NCBI RefSeq assembly: GCF_002836205.1
Contig: NZ_PJBE01000013.1
Coordinates: 930,001-994,000 of the forward strand
Direction of reading: 5' to 3'
Origin: Shewanella sp. Choline-02u-19
Lineage (GTDB): Bacteria > Pseudomonadota > Gammaproteobacteria > Enterobacterales > Shewanellaceae
Length of the DNA stretch: 64,000 nucleotides
Numbering within the stretch: position 1 is the first letter of the stretch; the number at the start of each line of letters is the position of its first letter. Below are positions 9,285-18,157 of this stretch, piece by piece. A model generated the notes under the pieces. The model ran no database searches. It saw only the letters and a program-made list of their open reading frames with translations, and had not been told where the DNA came from. Both the position numbers and the translations under genes were made by a program.

Positions 9285-10187
9285 TTATTTAAACAGTGCG
9301 TTTAATGCACTATCAATTGTAGGGTATTTAAATTCAAAGCCCGCAGCTAACGCCCGTTTAGGCACCACATATTGTCCTTCGATTAACAAGGTCGACATTT
9401 CACCTAGCGCCAGTTTCAGTCCAAATGCTGGCACTGGAATACAGGCAGGGCGGTTTAATGCGGCGCCTAATGCCTTGGTGAAATCTTTATTACTGACAGG
9501 CATGGGGGCGCAACCATTGAATACCCCACTGGTTTGTGGGTTGTTAAGTAAGAATTCAATTAAGCTAATTAAGTCATCTTGATGTATCCAACTCATCCCC
9601 TGTTTGCCATTGGCGATAGGCCCGCCTAGACCAAGTTTAAAAGCAGGTAACATTTTTGCTAACGCGCCACCTTGGGAACCAAGTACTAAGCCAATGCGAA
9701 CAATGCAAACTCGAGTGGCTTCAGTTGCCGCATTTTGCGCTTCTTGTTCCCACTTGTGACACACTTTATGAGTAAACTCTGCACGACTTTCTGAGCTCAG
9801 TTGCAGTGTTTCATCAATATGTCGTGAGCCCTGACTACCATAGTATCCAACGGCTGAAGCGGTAACGAATGTGCTTGGTGGGTTATTACTTGCGAGGATC
9901 AATTGGGCCAGCTTGGCTGTTATTGACCATCGGCTATGGCATATTGATTTTTTTTGCGTGTCAGACCACCTTTTTCCCGCGATGGGTTCGCCTGCGAGAT
10001 TAATCAGCGCGTCAAAACTGTCTAGGTTCGCTAATCCATCTAGAGAACTAAGGTAGTGATGATGCGTCCCTAGACGCTTAGCGGCATGCTCAGGGTGCCT
10101 TGTCAGCAACGTCAGTTGATGATGACTTAACCGTTTTACAAGCTGAGTACCAACAAATCCACTGGCACCAGTAATCAATATATTCAT
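9285..10187 (-). CDS. yfcH: NAD(P)-binding epimerase-like protein, YfcH family (TIGR01777)
   Basis: 300 aa. An N-terminal Rossmann motif GASGFVG, an SDR-type active-site Tyr in ASAVGYYG and the family-typical stretches INLAGEPIAGKRW and MSWIHQDDL identify the YfcH/SDR39U1 group of extended SDR proteins. The C-terminal about 50 residues (PVPAFGLKLALGEM through ALAAGFEFKYP) are the DUF1731 tail. The reaction is unknown in this family. Transcribed alone and convergent with ybbP. Confidence 0.9.
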   Translation of the reverse strand: MNILITGASGFVGTQLVKRLSHHQLTLLTRHPEHAAKRLGTHHHYLSSLDGLANLDSFDALINLAGEPIAGKRWSDTQKKSICHSRWSITAKLAQLILASNNPPSTFVTASAVGYYGSQGSRHIDETLQLSSESRAEFTHKVCHKWEQEAQNAATEATRVCIVRIGLVLGSQGGALAKMLPAFKLGLGGPIANGKQGMSWIHQDDLISLIEFLLNNPQTSGVFNGCAPMPVSNKDFTKALGAALNRPACIPVPAFGLKLALGEMSTLLIEGQYVVPKRALAAGFEFKYPTIDSALNALFK

Positions 10188-10553
10188 AGGCTTTTGTTTT
10201 TTAAGGGCTCTTAATAGAGTTTACGTTAGTTAAGGCAAATAGGATCTATCGTTTTGTCTTCTTAGCCAAAAATAGTTCTATTGCTGCGTATTAATGCCGT
10301 TTGTTCAGGTAATGAATAACCATAACCTCTTAAACTCCAGCGCCTTAAACTAAAGCGGTGATTTTTATAAAAGCATGCGATAATTCAGAAAATAATTTAT
10401 CTTGTTACTGTTGCTCGTATTATTAACTCGCCTAAAAGCGTTGAGTTGTTGGTGATACTTGGCACATTTTTATAGTTACTGTTTAGTCGCGTTATGGTTT
10501 TTTACATTTGAAATACAAAAGCCGCGATATTATTAATCAACAAGGATTTTTTA
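10188..10553. other. Divergent intergenic region between yfcH and the AI-2E permease gene
   Basis: 366 bp of AT-rich sequence that must hold both promoters. An AAGGA ribosome-binding site precedes the ATG at 10554. I see no clear operator, repeat or small gene. Confidence 0.5.
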
Positions 10554-11636
10554 ATGACCCGATTTGAGAATCAAGGCGTTGCATTTAAAGGGTTTGCCAT
10601 CTTTGCATTTATTGTGGTGATCCTCGCGGGGATCAAGACGGCAAGTCCGATTGTTGTTCCGTTTGTATTATCGGTATTTATTGCCGTGATCTGTAACCCG
10701 ATGATTAGTTGGCTTACCCGTCATCGTGTCCCAAGAGGGGTCGCGGTATTAATGCTAATGGCATTTATTGTCCTGATGGGTTTGTGGTTGGCGTCTATAG
10801 TCGGGACCTCTATCAATGAGTTTTCCACACAATTACCTTTTTATCGTGATCAGTTAATTGAGCAATTTTCTTGGATTGTCGACAAATTGGCCACGCTCAA
10901 TATTCAGATCTCTAAAGAACAAATACTGGCTTACTTTGATCCTGGTGTAGCATTGTCAATGACCACCAATATGCTGACTGGTGTTGGCAGCGTCATGGCT
11001 AATCTGTTCTTAATCATCTTAACCGTTGTGTTTATGTTGTTTGAATCTAATGGGTTTTCAAAAAAGATGCATTTTGCACTTGATGATCCCGATATGCGTT
11101 TACAGCAAGTTGATCGTTTTTTGAATTCAGTCAATCAATACATGGTGATTAAAACCTTGGTGAGTTTAGCAACTGGACTCATTGTTGGCGTGGGCTTATA
11201 CATCATTGGTGTCGATTACGCATTGTTGTGGGGCGTGATTGCTTTTCTGTTCAACTATATTCCAAATATTGGTTCTATTATTGCCGCCATTCCTTCCGTA
11301 TTGCTAGCCTTTATACAAATCGGCCCAGGTGCTGCAGGCGCCGTTGCTTTGCTGTATTTAGGGACTAACGCGGTTATGGGCAACTTAGTTGAACCCCGAT
11401 ACATGGGACGCGGTCTTGGCCTGTCGACTTTGGTCGTTTTTTTATCATTAATATTTTGGGGCTGGTTGTTAGGCTCTGCCGGCATGTTGTTATCCGTCCC
11501 GCTGACCATGATTGTAAAAATTGCCTTAGAGTCTAGTCAAGGCGGACGTTGGTTAGCAGTATTAATCGGTGATGATATTGCTGAAAATAACGATGATCCC
11601 GAAACCGATTTAAAGATTGAAACTAGTAAGAAGTGA
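10554..11636 (+). CDS. AI-2E family / PerM-type membrane transporter
   Basis: 360 aa with about eight hydrophobic segments in the UPF0118/AI-2E exporter pattern. An N-terminal pair carries SPIVVPFVLSVFIAVICNP and is followed by an amphipathic soluble region (about residues 75-140). The C-terminal cluster has the family phrases FLFNYIPNIGSIIAAIP and NLVEPRYMGRGLGLS. TqsA of E. coli in this family exports autoinducer-2; other members are Na+/H+ antiporters, so the substrate cannot be told here. The stop is 5 bp from the next start, so it is probably cotranscribed with the methyltransferase gene. Confidence 0.9.
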   Translation: MTRFENQGVAFKGFAIFAFIVVILAGIKTASPIVVPFVLSVFIAVICNPMISWLTRHRVPRGVAVLMLMAFIVLMGLWLASIVGTSINEFSTQLPFYRDQLIEQFSWIVDKLATLNIQISKEQILAYFDPGVALSMTTNMLTGVGSVMANLFLIILTVVFMLFESNGFSKKMHFALDDPDMRLQQVDRFLNSVNQYMVIKTLVSLATGLIVGVGLYIIGVDYALLWGVIAFLFNYIPNIGSIIAAIPSVLLAFIQIGPGAAGAVALLYLGTNAVMGNLVEPRYMGRGLGLSTLVVFLSLIFWGWLLGSAGMLLSVPLTMIVKIALESSQGGRWLAVLIGDDIAENNDDPETDLKIETSKK

Positions 11637-11641
11637 GTTAG

Positions 11642-12553
11642 ATGCAGTTATTTATTGAAGCAATAAAAGACGTTACCTTTGGTAATGATGTGAGCCGGTT
11701 ATTTCATGGCCGTGGTGGGCGTTATCAAGGAGCTGAACACCTTTGCTTAGATTGGTATGCGCCAGTGGTACTGCTGACCAGTTTTAAGCCACTCAATGAG
11801 GATGAACTCTCAGTCCTCACAGAGGCTATTGAGCAACGTTGGTGTGAGCTAAAAAGTGTTGAACCAATAAATCTGGTTTTTCAGTACCGTAGTGGCGGTG
11901 AAACGCACACCGATATCCTTAAAGGTGAGGTGCCTGAAAAGCACATTGTTGTTGAAAATGGCGCTCAGTTTCAAGTCCATCTGCTACGTGGCCAAAATCA
12001 TGGTTTATTTTTGGATATGTGCAATGGCCGCCAATGGGTTCGTGAACATAGCGCAGGCAAAAAAGTTCTGAATTTGTTTGCTTATACCTGTGGTTTTTCT
12101 ATTGCGGCGCTGCAAGGCAAAGCAACGGAGGTGGTTAACATTGATATGAGCAAAGGCTCACTATCGATAGGTAAGCAAAATCACATGCTAAATAATTTTG
12201 GTGCTGGGGCGCGCTTTCTTGGACATGATATTTTTAAGTCCTGGGGAAAGTTAACCAAGCTTGGACCTTACGATATTATTATTGCGGATCCACCCAGTAA
12301 TCAAAAGGGCAGTTTTGTCGCGACAAAAGATTATGCACGCCTGTTAAAACGTTTGCCTGATCTGTTGGCACCTGATGGCGACATTCTATTATGTTTAAAT
12401 GCGCCTGAGCTGAGTATTGATTTTTTGAAAGAACAAGTCGCTAGCTACAGCCCGAGTCTGCAGTTTTGTGAACAGATGGCTAACCCTGCTGTCTTTGAAG
12501 ATATTAATCCTGATAAAGCACTAAAAGTATTGCGGTATAGACAACAAGAATAA
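11642..12553 (+). CDS. Class I SAM-dependent methyltransferase, RlmI/RlmK-like
   Basis: 303 aa. The N-terminal about 130 residues resemble the RlmI/RlmK lead-in (GRGGRYQGAEHLCLDWY, HGLFLDMCNGR). The catalytic domain has SAM motif I VLNLFAYTCGFSIAAL, the ribose-binding acidic residue in VVNIDMSKGSL, and motif IV DPPSNQKGSF, the place of DPP in 23S rRNA cytosine-5 methyltransferases. Nucleic acid is the likely substrate, but the exact site cannot be read from the sequence. It follows the AI-2E permease gene by 5 bp and ends before a strong terminator. Confidence 0.85.
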   Translation: MQLFIEAIKDVTFGNDVSRLFHGRGGRYQGAEHLCLDWYAPVVLLTSFKPLNEDELSVLTEAIEQRWCELKSVEPINLVFQYRSGGETHTDILKGEVPEKHIVVENGAQFQVHLLRGQNHGLFLDMCNGRQWVREHSAGKKVLNLFAYTCGFSIAALQGKATEVVNIDMSKGSLSIGKQNHMLNNFGAGARFLGHDIFKSWGKLTKLGPYDIIIADPPSNQKGSFVATKDYARLLKRLPDLLAPDGDILLCLNAPELSIDFLKEQVASYSPSLQFCEQMANPAVFEDINPDKALKVLRYRQQE

Positions 12554-12597
12554 CCATTTATTTCTAGTTGTCAGGATAGAAGAAAATAAAGTAAACA

Positions 12598-12623
12598 GGC
12601 CAAACATGTGTTTGGCCTTTTTT
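12598..12623 (+). terminator. Terminator after the methyltransferase gene
   Basis: Perfect 9-bp stem GGCCAAACA/TGTTTGGCC with a 2-nt spacer, followed by T6. It ends the 10554-12553 operon. Confidence 0.9.
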
Positions 12624-12633
12624 ATGGCTGAGC

Positions 12634-12858
12634 CTAATAATTGAGTCGATCACTCAGTGCTGATTGCCCATGAGACTCAATGATCTTGGCGATATTATGT
12701 CGTCCTCTATGCTTGAGTACCGAGATCTCATTGATAAGCGTACCTTGTACATCTAAAGGGATGCTCATTTTTTCCATAAACATATATATCGACAAATCAT
12801 CATCTTGATCAAATAACTCGACTAGCTTTCCTGCTTCATAGTCAATTAATGCATTCAT
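12634..12858 (-). CDS. Small hypothetical protein (74 aa)
   Basis: I start it at ATG 12858 (MNALIDYEAGK), which has AGAGG 9 nt upstream; an in-frame TTG at 12867 would sit on that site. The protein is acidic in the middle (DQDDDLSIYMFMEKM) and basic later (LKHRGRHNIAKII), probably helical and cytoplasmic, with no signal or membrane segment. I do not recognise a family. It is convergent with the methyltransferase operon and stands alone. Confidence 0.6.
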   Translation of the reverse strand: MNALIDYEAGKLVELFDQDDDLSIYMFMEKMSIPLDVQGTLINEISVLKHRGRHNIAKIIESHGQSALSDRLNY

Positions 12859-13217
12859 TATAATCAACCTCTTGACTGGATAGCATCTGCGATGCCATGT
12901 ACTAATTGATAGCAGTAGTTGTGAACTTTAAGTATATTTTTTATTCACGTTAAAAATGGTTTTTAGTGCTGTAAGGAATAAAAAAGTGAAAGACTTTCAC
13001 CTTTAGTAACGGGAATTGGCGTATTTATGGCGACTTTAGGGCTAATTAAGTAGATCTTACCGCTCAAACTGAAAGTTTTCTGTAAGTGATGGTTGAATGC
13101 TGTTACAATCAGCATCAGAAACACGGCATAGTTGGCATGTTTTAAGAAAGGCAAAATGTCACACTATTGATGACATGCTTTTGTACCCTACACCTAAATC
13201 AAAGATCCGGAGTTGTT
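12859..13217. other. Intergenic region, no supported gene
   Basis: 359 bp. A minus-strand frame at 12963-13154 would need a TTG start without a ribosome-binding site and is not supported. The right part carries the promoter and GGAG site of the small gene at 13218. Confidence 0.5.
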
Positions 13218-13316
13218 ATGGAAGTTCAAGAATATGAAGGCGCATATTATCAACTACAAGACGAGATGTTAGAGTCTTTACCTGTTAAAATGGACGAAGA
13301 AGCATTTTTGGATTAG
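13218..13316 (+). CDS. Predicted 32-aa acidic microprotein
   Basis: ATG at 13218 has a GGAG ribosome-binding site 5 nt upstream (CCGGAGTTGTT), and the frame ends at TAG 13314-13316. The peptide is acidic and Tyr/Leu rich (EYEGAYYQLQDEM), soluble, with no signal peptide. A strong terminator on the same strand 47 bp downstream supports an independent short transcript. I know no family for it; the transcript could also act as RNA. A protein this short could be a chance frame, so confidence is moderate. Confidence 0.5.
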   Translation: MEVQEYEGAYYQLQDEMLESLPVKMDEEAFLD

Positions 13317-13362
13317 GAAAAATCACTGAATAAGCCTATCCGTTATAGGTTTTATCAAGATG

Positions 13363-13390
13363 AAATAGCAACCAGTGGGTTGCTATTTTT
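13363..13390 (+). terminator. Terminator after the 32-aa ORF
   Basis: Perfect 11-bp stem AAATAGCAACC/GGTTGCTATTT with loop AGTG, followed by more T. It also lies just beyond the stop of the convergent lipoprotein gene at 13408, so it may serve both strands. Confidence 0.85.
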
Positions 13391-13407
13391 GTTTGTAGAA
13401 CTAACAC

Positions 13408-13869
13408 CTAACCATTAACGTTTCTCTTTTCTGGCACCACTTCGGTAATAATCCATTTTCCTTTGCGCTTATTCAAACGTAAGGTTCTGTCATCAACCCA
13501 AAATTCCCCGCCACGCAGCCCTGTGATCTTGACGATGACAGTGACATCTTCAGTGGTTTTACGAAAGAAATCGATATCGACTTCATCGACTTCCATTCTG
13601 ACGTCAGTCAATGATAGATTGAGTACATGCCGTTGCACTGAGGCGGCAATATAATAGTGGGTAAGGATCTCTTTCATTGGATCATCAACAAACAGTTTTG
13701 CTTTTTCGACGTCACGTTCGACGTAGATAGCATTTAAGAATCCAAGAGAAGACAGCTCAGGTGTGCGCATAGAGGGGACGGATGCATCGGCTAGGATAGA
13801 ATCGCTATCCGTATAGTCACAAGCAGAAACAGCGAACAGCGCAATGATAACAAGAAAGTATTTCAACAT
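13408..13869 (-). CDS. Hypothetical lipoprotein (153 aa)
   Basis: A short signal sequence ends in lipobox FAVSAC (Cys17), so the mature protein is predicted to be lipid-anchored in the periplasm. The mature part has the pattern of a small alpha+beta domain: a helix in SSLGFLNAIYVERDVEKAKLFV, then beta strands through VTVIVKITGLRGGEFWV and the C-terminal KGKWIITEV. This is reminiscent of NTF2-like or DUF4878-type lipoproteins, but I cannot assign a family. ATG at 13869 has only a weak ribosome-binding site. Confidence 0.75.
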   Translation of the reverse strand: MLKYFLVIIALFAVSACDYTDSDSILADASVPSMRTPELSSLGFLNAIYVERDVEKAKLFVDDPMKEILTHYYIAASVQRHVLNLSLTDVRMEVDEVDIDFFRKTTEDVTVIVKITGLRGGEFWVDDRTLRLNKRKGKWIITEVVPEKRNVNG

Positions 13870-13902
13870 AGATAGCTATTATTAGTATTTCTAGCAGTAT
13901 CA

Positions 13903-13966
13903 CGATTCTCCAGCCTTAACGCAAGATTTTAGTGCGATTCTCCAGCCTTAACGCAAGATTTTAGTG
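13903..13966. repeat. Exact tandem duplication, 32 bp x 2
   Basis: The 32-bp unit starting CGATTCTCCAG and ending GATTTTAGTG occurs twice head to tail (13903-13934 and 13935-13966) without a mismatch, then begins a third time (CGATACTCC) before diverging. It lies directly upstream of the lipoprotein start, so it probably falls in its promoter region. Confidence 0.95.
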
Positions 13967-14660
13967 CGATACTCCTTGCATTAAGGATGTGTTCATTCAG
14001 TGGCTATTCAAAGCTCTGGAGACCCGCTGGGAACTCAACGCTAATCGTTATCCTCGGCTCTGGCATTCAGGTAATAGCTTCATATGTTACTCGCGGTATT
14101 GTTATTCTAGCTTCGCTTATCTATGGCACCTCCGGTTTGAAAAATATTCAGTCATTCTTCCCTGTACATGCGACATCCTTTATCAGACCTCAATAGATAT
14201 TGGATATGTTTATTTAGACCCCAGTCGTTGGCTATAAATGAACAAAATAGACTGTTCAATGCGATATCAAACATTCTCTGTGTGGCAAGTAATGGTTTGA
14301 ACTTCAATTTAGGGACAGCGTTCGAGATCTCACTTCTGCTTTTGCATTGAAAGCTTGAGTATTTCTAAATAGACCACATTTCCATGTAATTGGTATTAGA
14401 TCGCAGTCAAAGCTTGACCTAGATAAAGATCTCAGGCATATCTGTATAGATAACTTATAAAGGTTATCCACAGAATCTGTGGACAAGTGTGTTGAAGACT
14501 ATTTTTTGTTTACTTAAGTCTTTAATATATCTATCAAAAACAGACTGGTCATTTTTTGACGCATTTCTGCTGTGTTCACAATTCAGTCTCCAAATTCTCG
14601 CTTTGCACCGCCAGACAACAGCTAATACGATCGCATCGATCCTAATTCGGTTGATTTCAA
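13967..14660. other. Long gene-poor region
   Basis: About 690 bp between the tandem repeat and the pta terminator. Several frames of 60-82 codons overlap one another on both strands, and none has a ribosome-binding site or recognisable protein features. It may be a decayed gene. It contains five GATC sites and the DnaA-box palindrome at 14464. Confidence 0.5.
14464..14483. promoter_or_regulatory. DnaA-box-like sequence in a 17-bp palindrome
   Basis: TTATCCACA (14464-14472) matches the consensus DnaA box. It overlaps a perfect palindrome, arms TCCACAGA and TCTGTGGA around one A (14467-14483). No cluster of further perfect boxes is seen nearby, so an origin is not supported. Confidence 0.45.
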
Positions 14661-14670
14661 ACCAAAAAAA

Positions 14671-14688
14671 AGCCTGCATCAGCAGGCT
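14671..14688 (-). terminator. Terminator of ackA-pta
   Basis: 7-bp stem AGCCTGC/GCAGGCT with a 4-nt loop, followed on the minus strand by a run of T. It begins 17 bp after the pta stop. Confidence 0.9.
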
Positions 14689-14705
14689 TTTTTAGTATTG
14701 TAGTA

Positions 14706-16850
14706 TTAGCTTTCGTTTTGCGCAGCTTGAATTGCGGTTAAAGCAATAGTGTAAACAATATCATCGACGAGTGCGCCGCGTGATAGATCGTTTACTGGCT
14801 TTCGCATACCTTGCAGCATAGGACCAATTGATATCAGGTCTGCACTTCGTTGAACCGCTTTATACGTCGTATTACCTGTGTTGAGGTCTGGGAATACAAA
14901 TACGGTTGCTTGACCTGCTACAGGGCTGTTTGGTGCTTTAGAACGAGCAACATTCGGCATCACTGCAGCGTCATACTGTAAAGGTCCATCAATCACTAAG
15001 TCTGGACGTTTTTCTTTGGCAATACGTGTTGCTTCACGTACCTTATCAACATCTGAACCGGTTCCTGAACTTCCCGTTGAGTAGCTGATCATCGCAACGC
15101 GAGGCTCAATACCGAATGCAATTGCTGATTCAGCAGACTGAATTGCAATATCAGCCAATTGCTCGGCACTAGGATCAGGATTGATCGCGCAGTCACCATA
15201 AACGAAGACTTGATCTGGCATCAACATAAAGAAGATAGAAGAGACTAAGTTTGAACCCGGTGCTGTTTTGATTAACTGTAGCGGCGGACGTATGGTATTA
15301 GCGGTAGTGTTCACGGCACCAGATACAATGCCATCAACTTCGCCTTGCGCCAACATCATAGTACCGAGCACCATGTTGTCTTCTAATTGCTCTTTAGCAA
15401 CGACCTCAGTCAAACCTTTATTACGTCGAAGTTCAACCATAGGCTCGACATAGCGGCTACGTGCTGACTCAGGTTCAATGATCTCGACACCTTCACCTAA
15501 GGTTACGCCTTGCTGAGTGGCAATACGCTCAATCTCTTCGCGATTACCCAGTAGAACACAACGTGCAATACCACGTTCAGCACAAATGCTGGCAGCTTCA
15601 ATTGTTCTAGGTTCATCACCTTCAGGTAAAACAACGGTTTTACCTGCAGCACGAGCAAGCTCTGTTAACTTGTAACGGAACGCAGGTGGCGATAAACGGT
15701 GCTCACGTGGTGAGTTCTTCGTTACGCTTTCTACCCAGCTCTGGTCTATATGCCCGGCAACAAATTCTTGAACCTGTTCAATACGGACGGCATCATCAAC
15801 GGGCACTTCGTGATCGAAACGCTGTATGTTAAGCGATGTTTGCCAAGTATTGGTGTCAATCAGGAATACAGGTAAGCCTGTTTCGAACGCTTGCTCACAA
15901 AGCTCCATAATTTGCGGTTCTGGCTCATATCCGCCCGTTAGCAAGAGTGCGCCAACTTTGACACCGTTCATTGAAGCAAGACATGCTGAAACGATAACAT
16001 CACTACGATCGCCTGAAGTGACGAGCAACGAATCGGTTTTAATATGGGTAACCATATTTGGAATACTGCGGGCACAAAAGGTCACTTTACGCATACGGCG
16101 GGTGTGCATTTCACCCGCATTGATGATTTTGGCGCTTAAGTGCTTTGCAAGATCTGATGCGCGAGGTGCGACGAGATCAAGGTTGTAAGGCACACTGCCT
16201 AAAATTCGAATTTTGCTCTTACCTGGAAGTTGAAACATGCTTGCTGCATCAGCGCGCTGAATATCATCGTTGGTAAAGACTTCAGATAAGTCTGGGCGAG
16301 CACGACCTTCGTCATCAACGGGGGCGCCAATTTTGTTGATAATGGCACCAATGAGACGTTTATTTTTATTCCCACCCCATGAATTATGTGAGATCTCTAG
16401 GCGGTTCATCAGCGCAGTCGCACTTTCATTACCAGGAGTGGCGACAAAAATCACATCAGCATCTAATGCTTTAGCAATCGCATGGTTCACGTCACTTGAG
16501 AAAGGGTGGTTACGAGTTTGCACTAAGCCTTCGACAATAATGGTCTCAGTATCGTCTGTGCATTCAGTTGCACGAGCGATAATCTGCTCCATTAATACGT
16601 CTATTTTATCAGCACGAATGAGGTTTTCAGCATGAGCCATATCGAATGGTTCGAGTGGATTAACCGTGGGTGACTTGCTTAAGATGGTGGTTGAACGTTC
16701 GGGCCCACGATCCATTGGACGTTGTTGGGCTATCGGCTTAAAAAAGCGAACCTTAACACCGTGACGCTCAAGCGCACGAACCATACCTAAACTAATAGAT
16801 GTTAACCCTACACCAGTCCCTATAGGGATGAGCATAATGTTGCGAGACAT
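14706..16850 (-). CDS. pta: Phosphate acetyltransferase
   Basis: 714 aa from ATG at 16850 (MSRNIMLIP) with AGAGGT upstream; this equals the E. coli Pta length, and the longer frame to 16892 is not needed. It is the long enterobacterial-type enzyme: an N-terminal BioD-like P-loop domain (PIGTGVGLTS), a central DRTGG domain (about residues 220-330, SLLVTSGDRSDVI), and the catalytic PTA_PTB domain from about 390 (KTVVLPEGDEPRTIEAA, SYSTGSSGTGSDVDKVREAT, VFVFPDLNTGNTTYKAVQR). It converts acetyl-CoA and phosphate to acetyl phosphate, the substrate of AckA encoded upstream in the same operon. Confidence 0.98.
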   Translation of the reverse strand: MSRNIMLIPIGTGVGLTSISLGMVRALERHGVKVRFFKPIAQQRPMDRGPERSTTILSKSPTVNPLEPFDMAHAENLIRADKIDVLMEQIIARATECTDDTETIIVEGLVQTRNHPFSSDVNHAIAKALDADVIFVATPGNESATALMNRLEISHNSWGGNKNKRLIGAIINKIGAPVDDEGRARPDLSEVFTNDDIQRADAASMFQLPGKSKIRILGSVPYNLDLVAPRASDLAKHLSAKIINAGEMHTRRMRKVTFCARSIPNMVTHIKTDSLLVTSGDRSDVIVSACLASMNGVKVGALLLTGGYEPEPQIMELCEQAFETGLPVFLIDTNTWQTSLNIQRFDHEVPVDDAVRIEQVQEFVAGHIDQSWVESVTKNSPREHRLSPPAFRYKLTELARAAGKTVVLPEGDEPRTIEAASICAERGIARCVLLGNREEIERIATQQGVTLGEGVEIIEPESARSRYVEPMVELRRNKGLTEVVAKEQLEDNMVLGTMMLAQGEVDGIVSGAVNTTANTIRPPLQLIKTAPGSNLVSSIFFMLMPDQVFVYGDCAINPDPSAEQLADIAIQSAESAIAFGIEPRVAMISYSTGSSGTGSDVDKVREATRIAKEKRPDLVIDGPLQYDAAVMPNVARSKAPNSPVAGQATVFVFPDLNTGNTTYKAVQRSADLISIGPMLQGMRKPVNDLSRGALVDDIVYTIALTAIQAAQNES

Positions 16851-16905
16851 AAATACCTCTTGAAACTCGAGAACGCCACAAAAGTATGGCATTAGAAATG
16901 TTGTT

Positions 16906-16938
16906 TTGAGCTGCGAAGCTATCTAGCTTGCAGCTCAA
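16906..16938 (-). promoter_or_regulatory. Intercistronic stem-loop between ackA and pta
   Basis: Arms TTGAGCTGC and GCAGCTCAA pair perfectly, with an inner AAGCTA/TAGCTT helix and one bulged G. There is no T run after it on the minus strand, so it looks like an mRNA-stability or processing element rather than a full terminator. Confidence 0.65.
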
Positions 16939-16960
16939 GATGAAAATAGATAGGTCGGTA

Positions 16961-18157
16961 CTATTTAATTAGCGCAACAGAATCTTGTGCGATAACCCAC
17001 TCTTCATTTGTTGGGATCACCATCGCGACAGGACCTTCATCTGTGGTTATTTTACCTTGCTTACCAAAACGGGCAGCGGTGTTACGCTCGTTGTCGACTT
17101 TAAAATTGAAAATAGCCAATAAGCTAAGCACTTTCTCACGAATGAGATCAGAGTTTTCACCAATGCCGCCAGTAAATACCAGTGCGTCAAGACGCCCTAA
17201 AGGCACGGTGTAAGAAGCGATATACTTAGCTAAGCGATAGCAGAAAATCTCAAGCGCAAGTGTGGCGCCTTTATGGCCTGACTCATATCCTTCTTCAATG
17301 CCGCGGCAATCGTTAGTCAGCTCAGATATACCCAAAAGGCCACTTTGCTTGTTCATCAAGTTGTTCACTTCGTCAGGCGTATAACCCAATTTATTGATCA
17401 GATGATATACGATAGAAGGATCAATATCACCACAACGAGTGCCCATGACCAGACCTTCTAGAGGTGTTAGGCCCATAGAAGTATCTACACTCTTACCACC
17501 TTTAATCGCAGTAACAGATGCACCATTACCGAGGTGGGCACAGATAATATTAGTATCAGAGATCTCTTTGCCGAGTGCTTTAGCCGCTTCACGGCTGATG
17601 AATAAATGACTTGTGCCATGAGCACCATAGCGGCGTATACCGTGTTCACGATACAGTTTGTATGGCAGAGCATAAATGTAAGCATGTTCTGGCATCGTTT
17701 GATGAAAAGCCGTATCAAATACTGCCACCTGTGGAAGCTCAGGAAAAGAAGCCAGAGAGGCACGAATACCAATTAAGTGAGCAGGGTTATGAAGAGGTGC
17801 GAATACAGCACTTTCTTCGATACCTTTTATTACGGTTTCGTCAATGATCACCGATTGAGTGTATTTTTCCCCCCCGTGAACGATACGATGACCAATCACT
17901 TGGATTTTTTCGGCAATTTGTGGATATTCACCCAAAATATTTTTGACAATATACTCGACAGCTTCTCTGTGTGCGGTAAATGCACCTAGGTTAGCTTCGT
18001 GTTTCTCACCGCTTACTTTCCATTTGATTCGAGAATCTTCTAGCCCAAAACACTCGGCCAGACCAGAAATTTGGTCATCACCAGTTAGCGCATCAATAAC
18101 CGCAAACTTAAGAGATGAACTACCACAGTTAAGCACTAATACCAGTTTATTTGACAT
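16961..18157 (-). CDS. ackA: Acetate kinase
   Basis: 398 aa from ATG at 18157 (MSNKLVLVLNCGSSSLKF) with AAAGG 7 nt upstream. It has the acetokinase family N-terminal signature NCGSSSLKF, the second signature HRIVHGGEKY, the phosphate-binding loop ICAHLGNGASVTAIKGG, and the GGIGENS motif near the C-terminus. It converts acetyl phosphate plus ADP to acetate plus ATP in the cytoplasm, the ATP-yielding step of anaerobic pyruvate catabolism. It lies upstream of pta with a 110-bp gap holding a hairpin, and is divergent from yfbV, as in E. coli. Confidence 0.98.
   Translation of the reverse strand: MSNKLVLVLNCGSSSLKFAVIDALTGDDQISGLAECFGLEDSRIKWKVSGEKHEANLGAFTAHREAVEYIVKNILGEYPQIAEKIQVIGHRIVHGGEKYTQSVIIDETVIKGIEESAVFAPLHNPAHLIGIRASLASFPELPQVAVFDTAFHQTMPEHAYIYALPYKLYREHGIRRYGAHGTSHLFISREAAKALGKEISDTNIICAHLGNGASVTAIKGGKSVDTSMGLTPLEGLVMGTRCGDIDPSIVYHLINKLGYTPDEVNNLMNKQSGLLGISELTNDCRGIEEGYESGHKGATLALEIFCYRLAKYIASYTVPLGRLDALVFTGGIGENSDLIREKVLSLLAIFNFKVDNERNTAARFGKQGKITTDEGPVAMVIPTNEEWVIAQDSVALIK

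Noticed and set aside
12963..13154. 63-codon minus-strand frame with a hydrophobic start
   Set aside because: It needs a TTG start with no ribosome-binding site, and the protein shows no family features after the first helix.
13987..14237. Two overlapping plus-strand frames with hydrophobic stretches
   Set aside because: They use different frames over the same bases, lack ribosome-binding sites, and neither has a recognisable domain; a decayed gene is possible but unsupported.
14464..14472. Chromosomal origin
   Set aside because: Only one perfect DnaA box, no 13-mer AT repeats, and no dnaA, dnaN, gidA or mnmG gene nearby.
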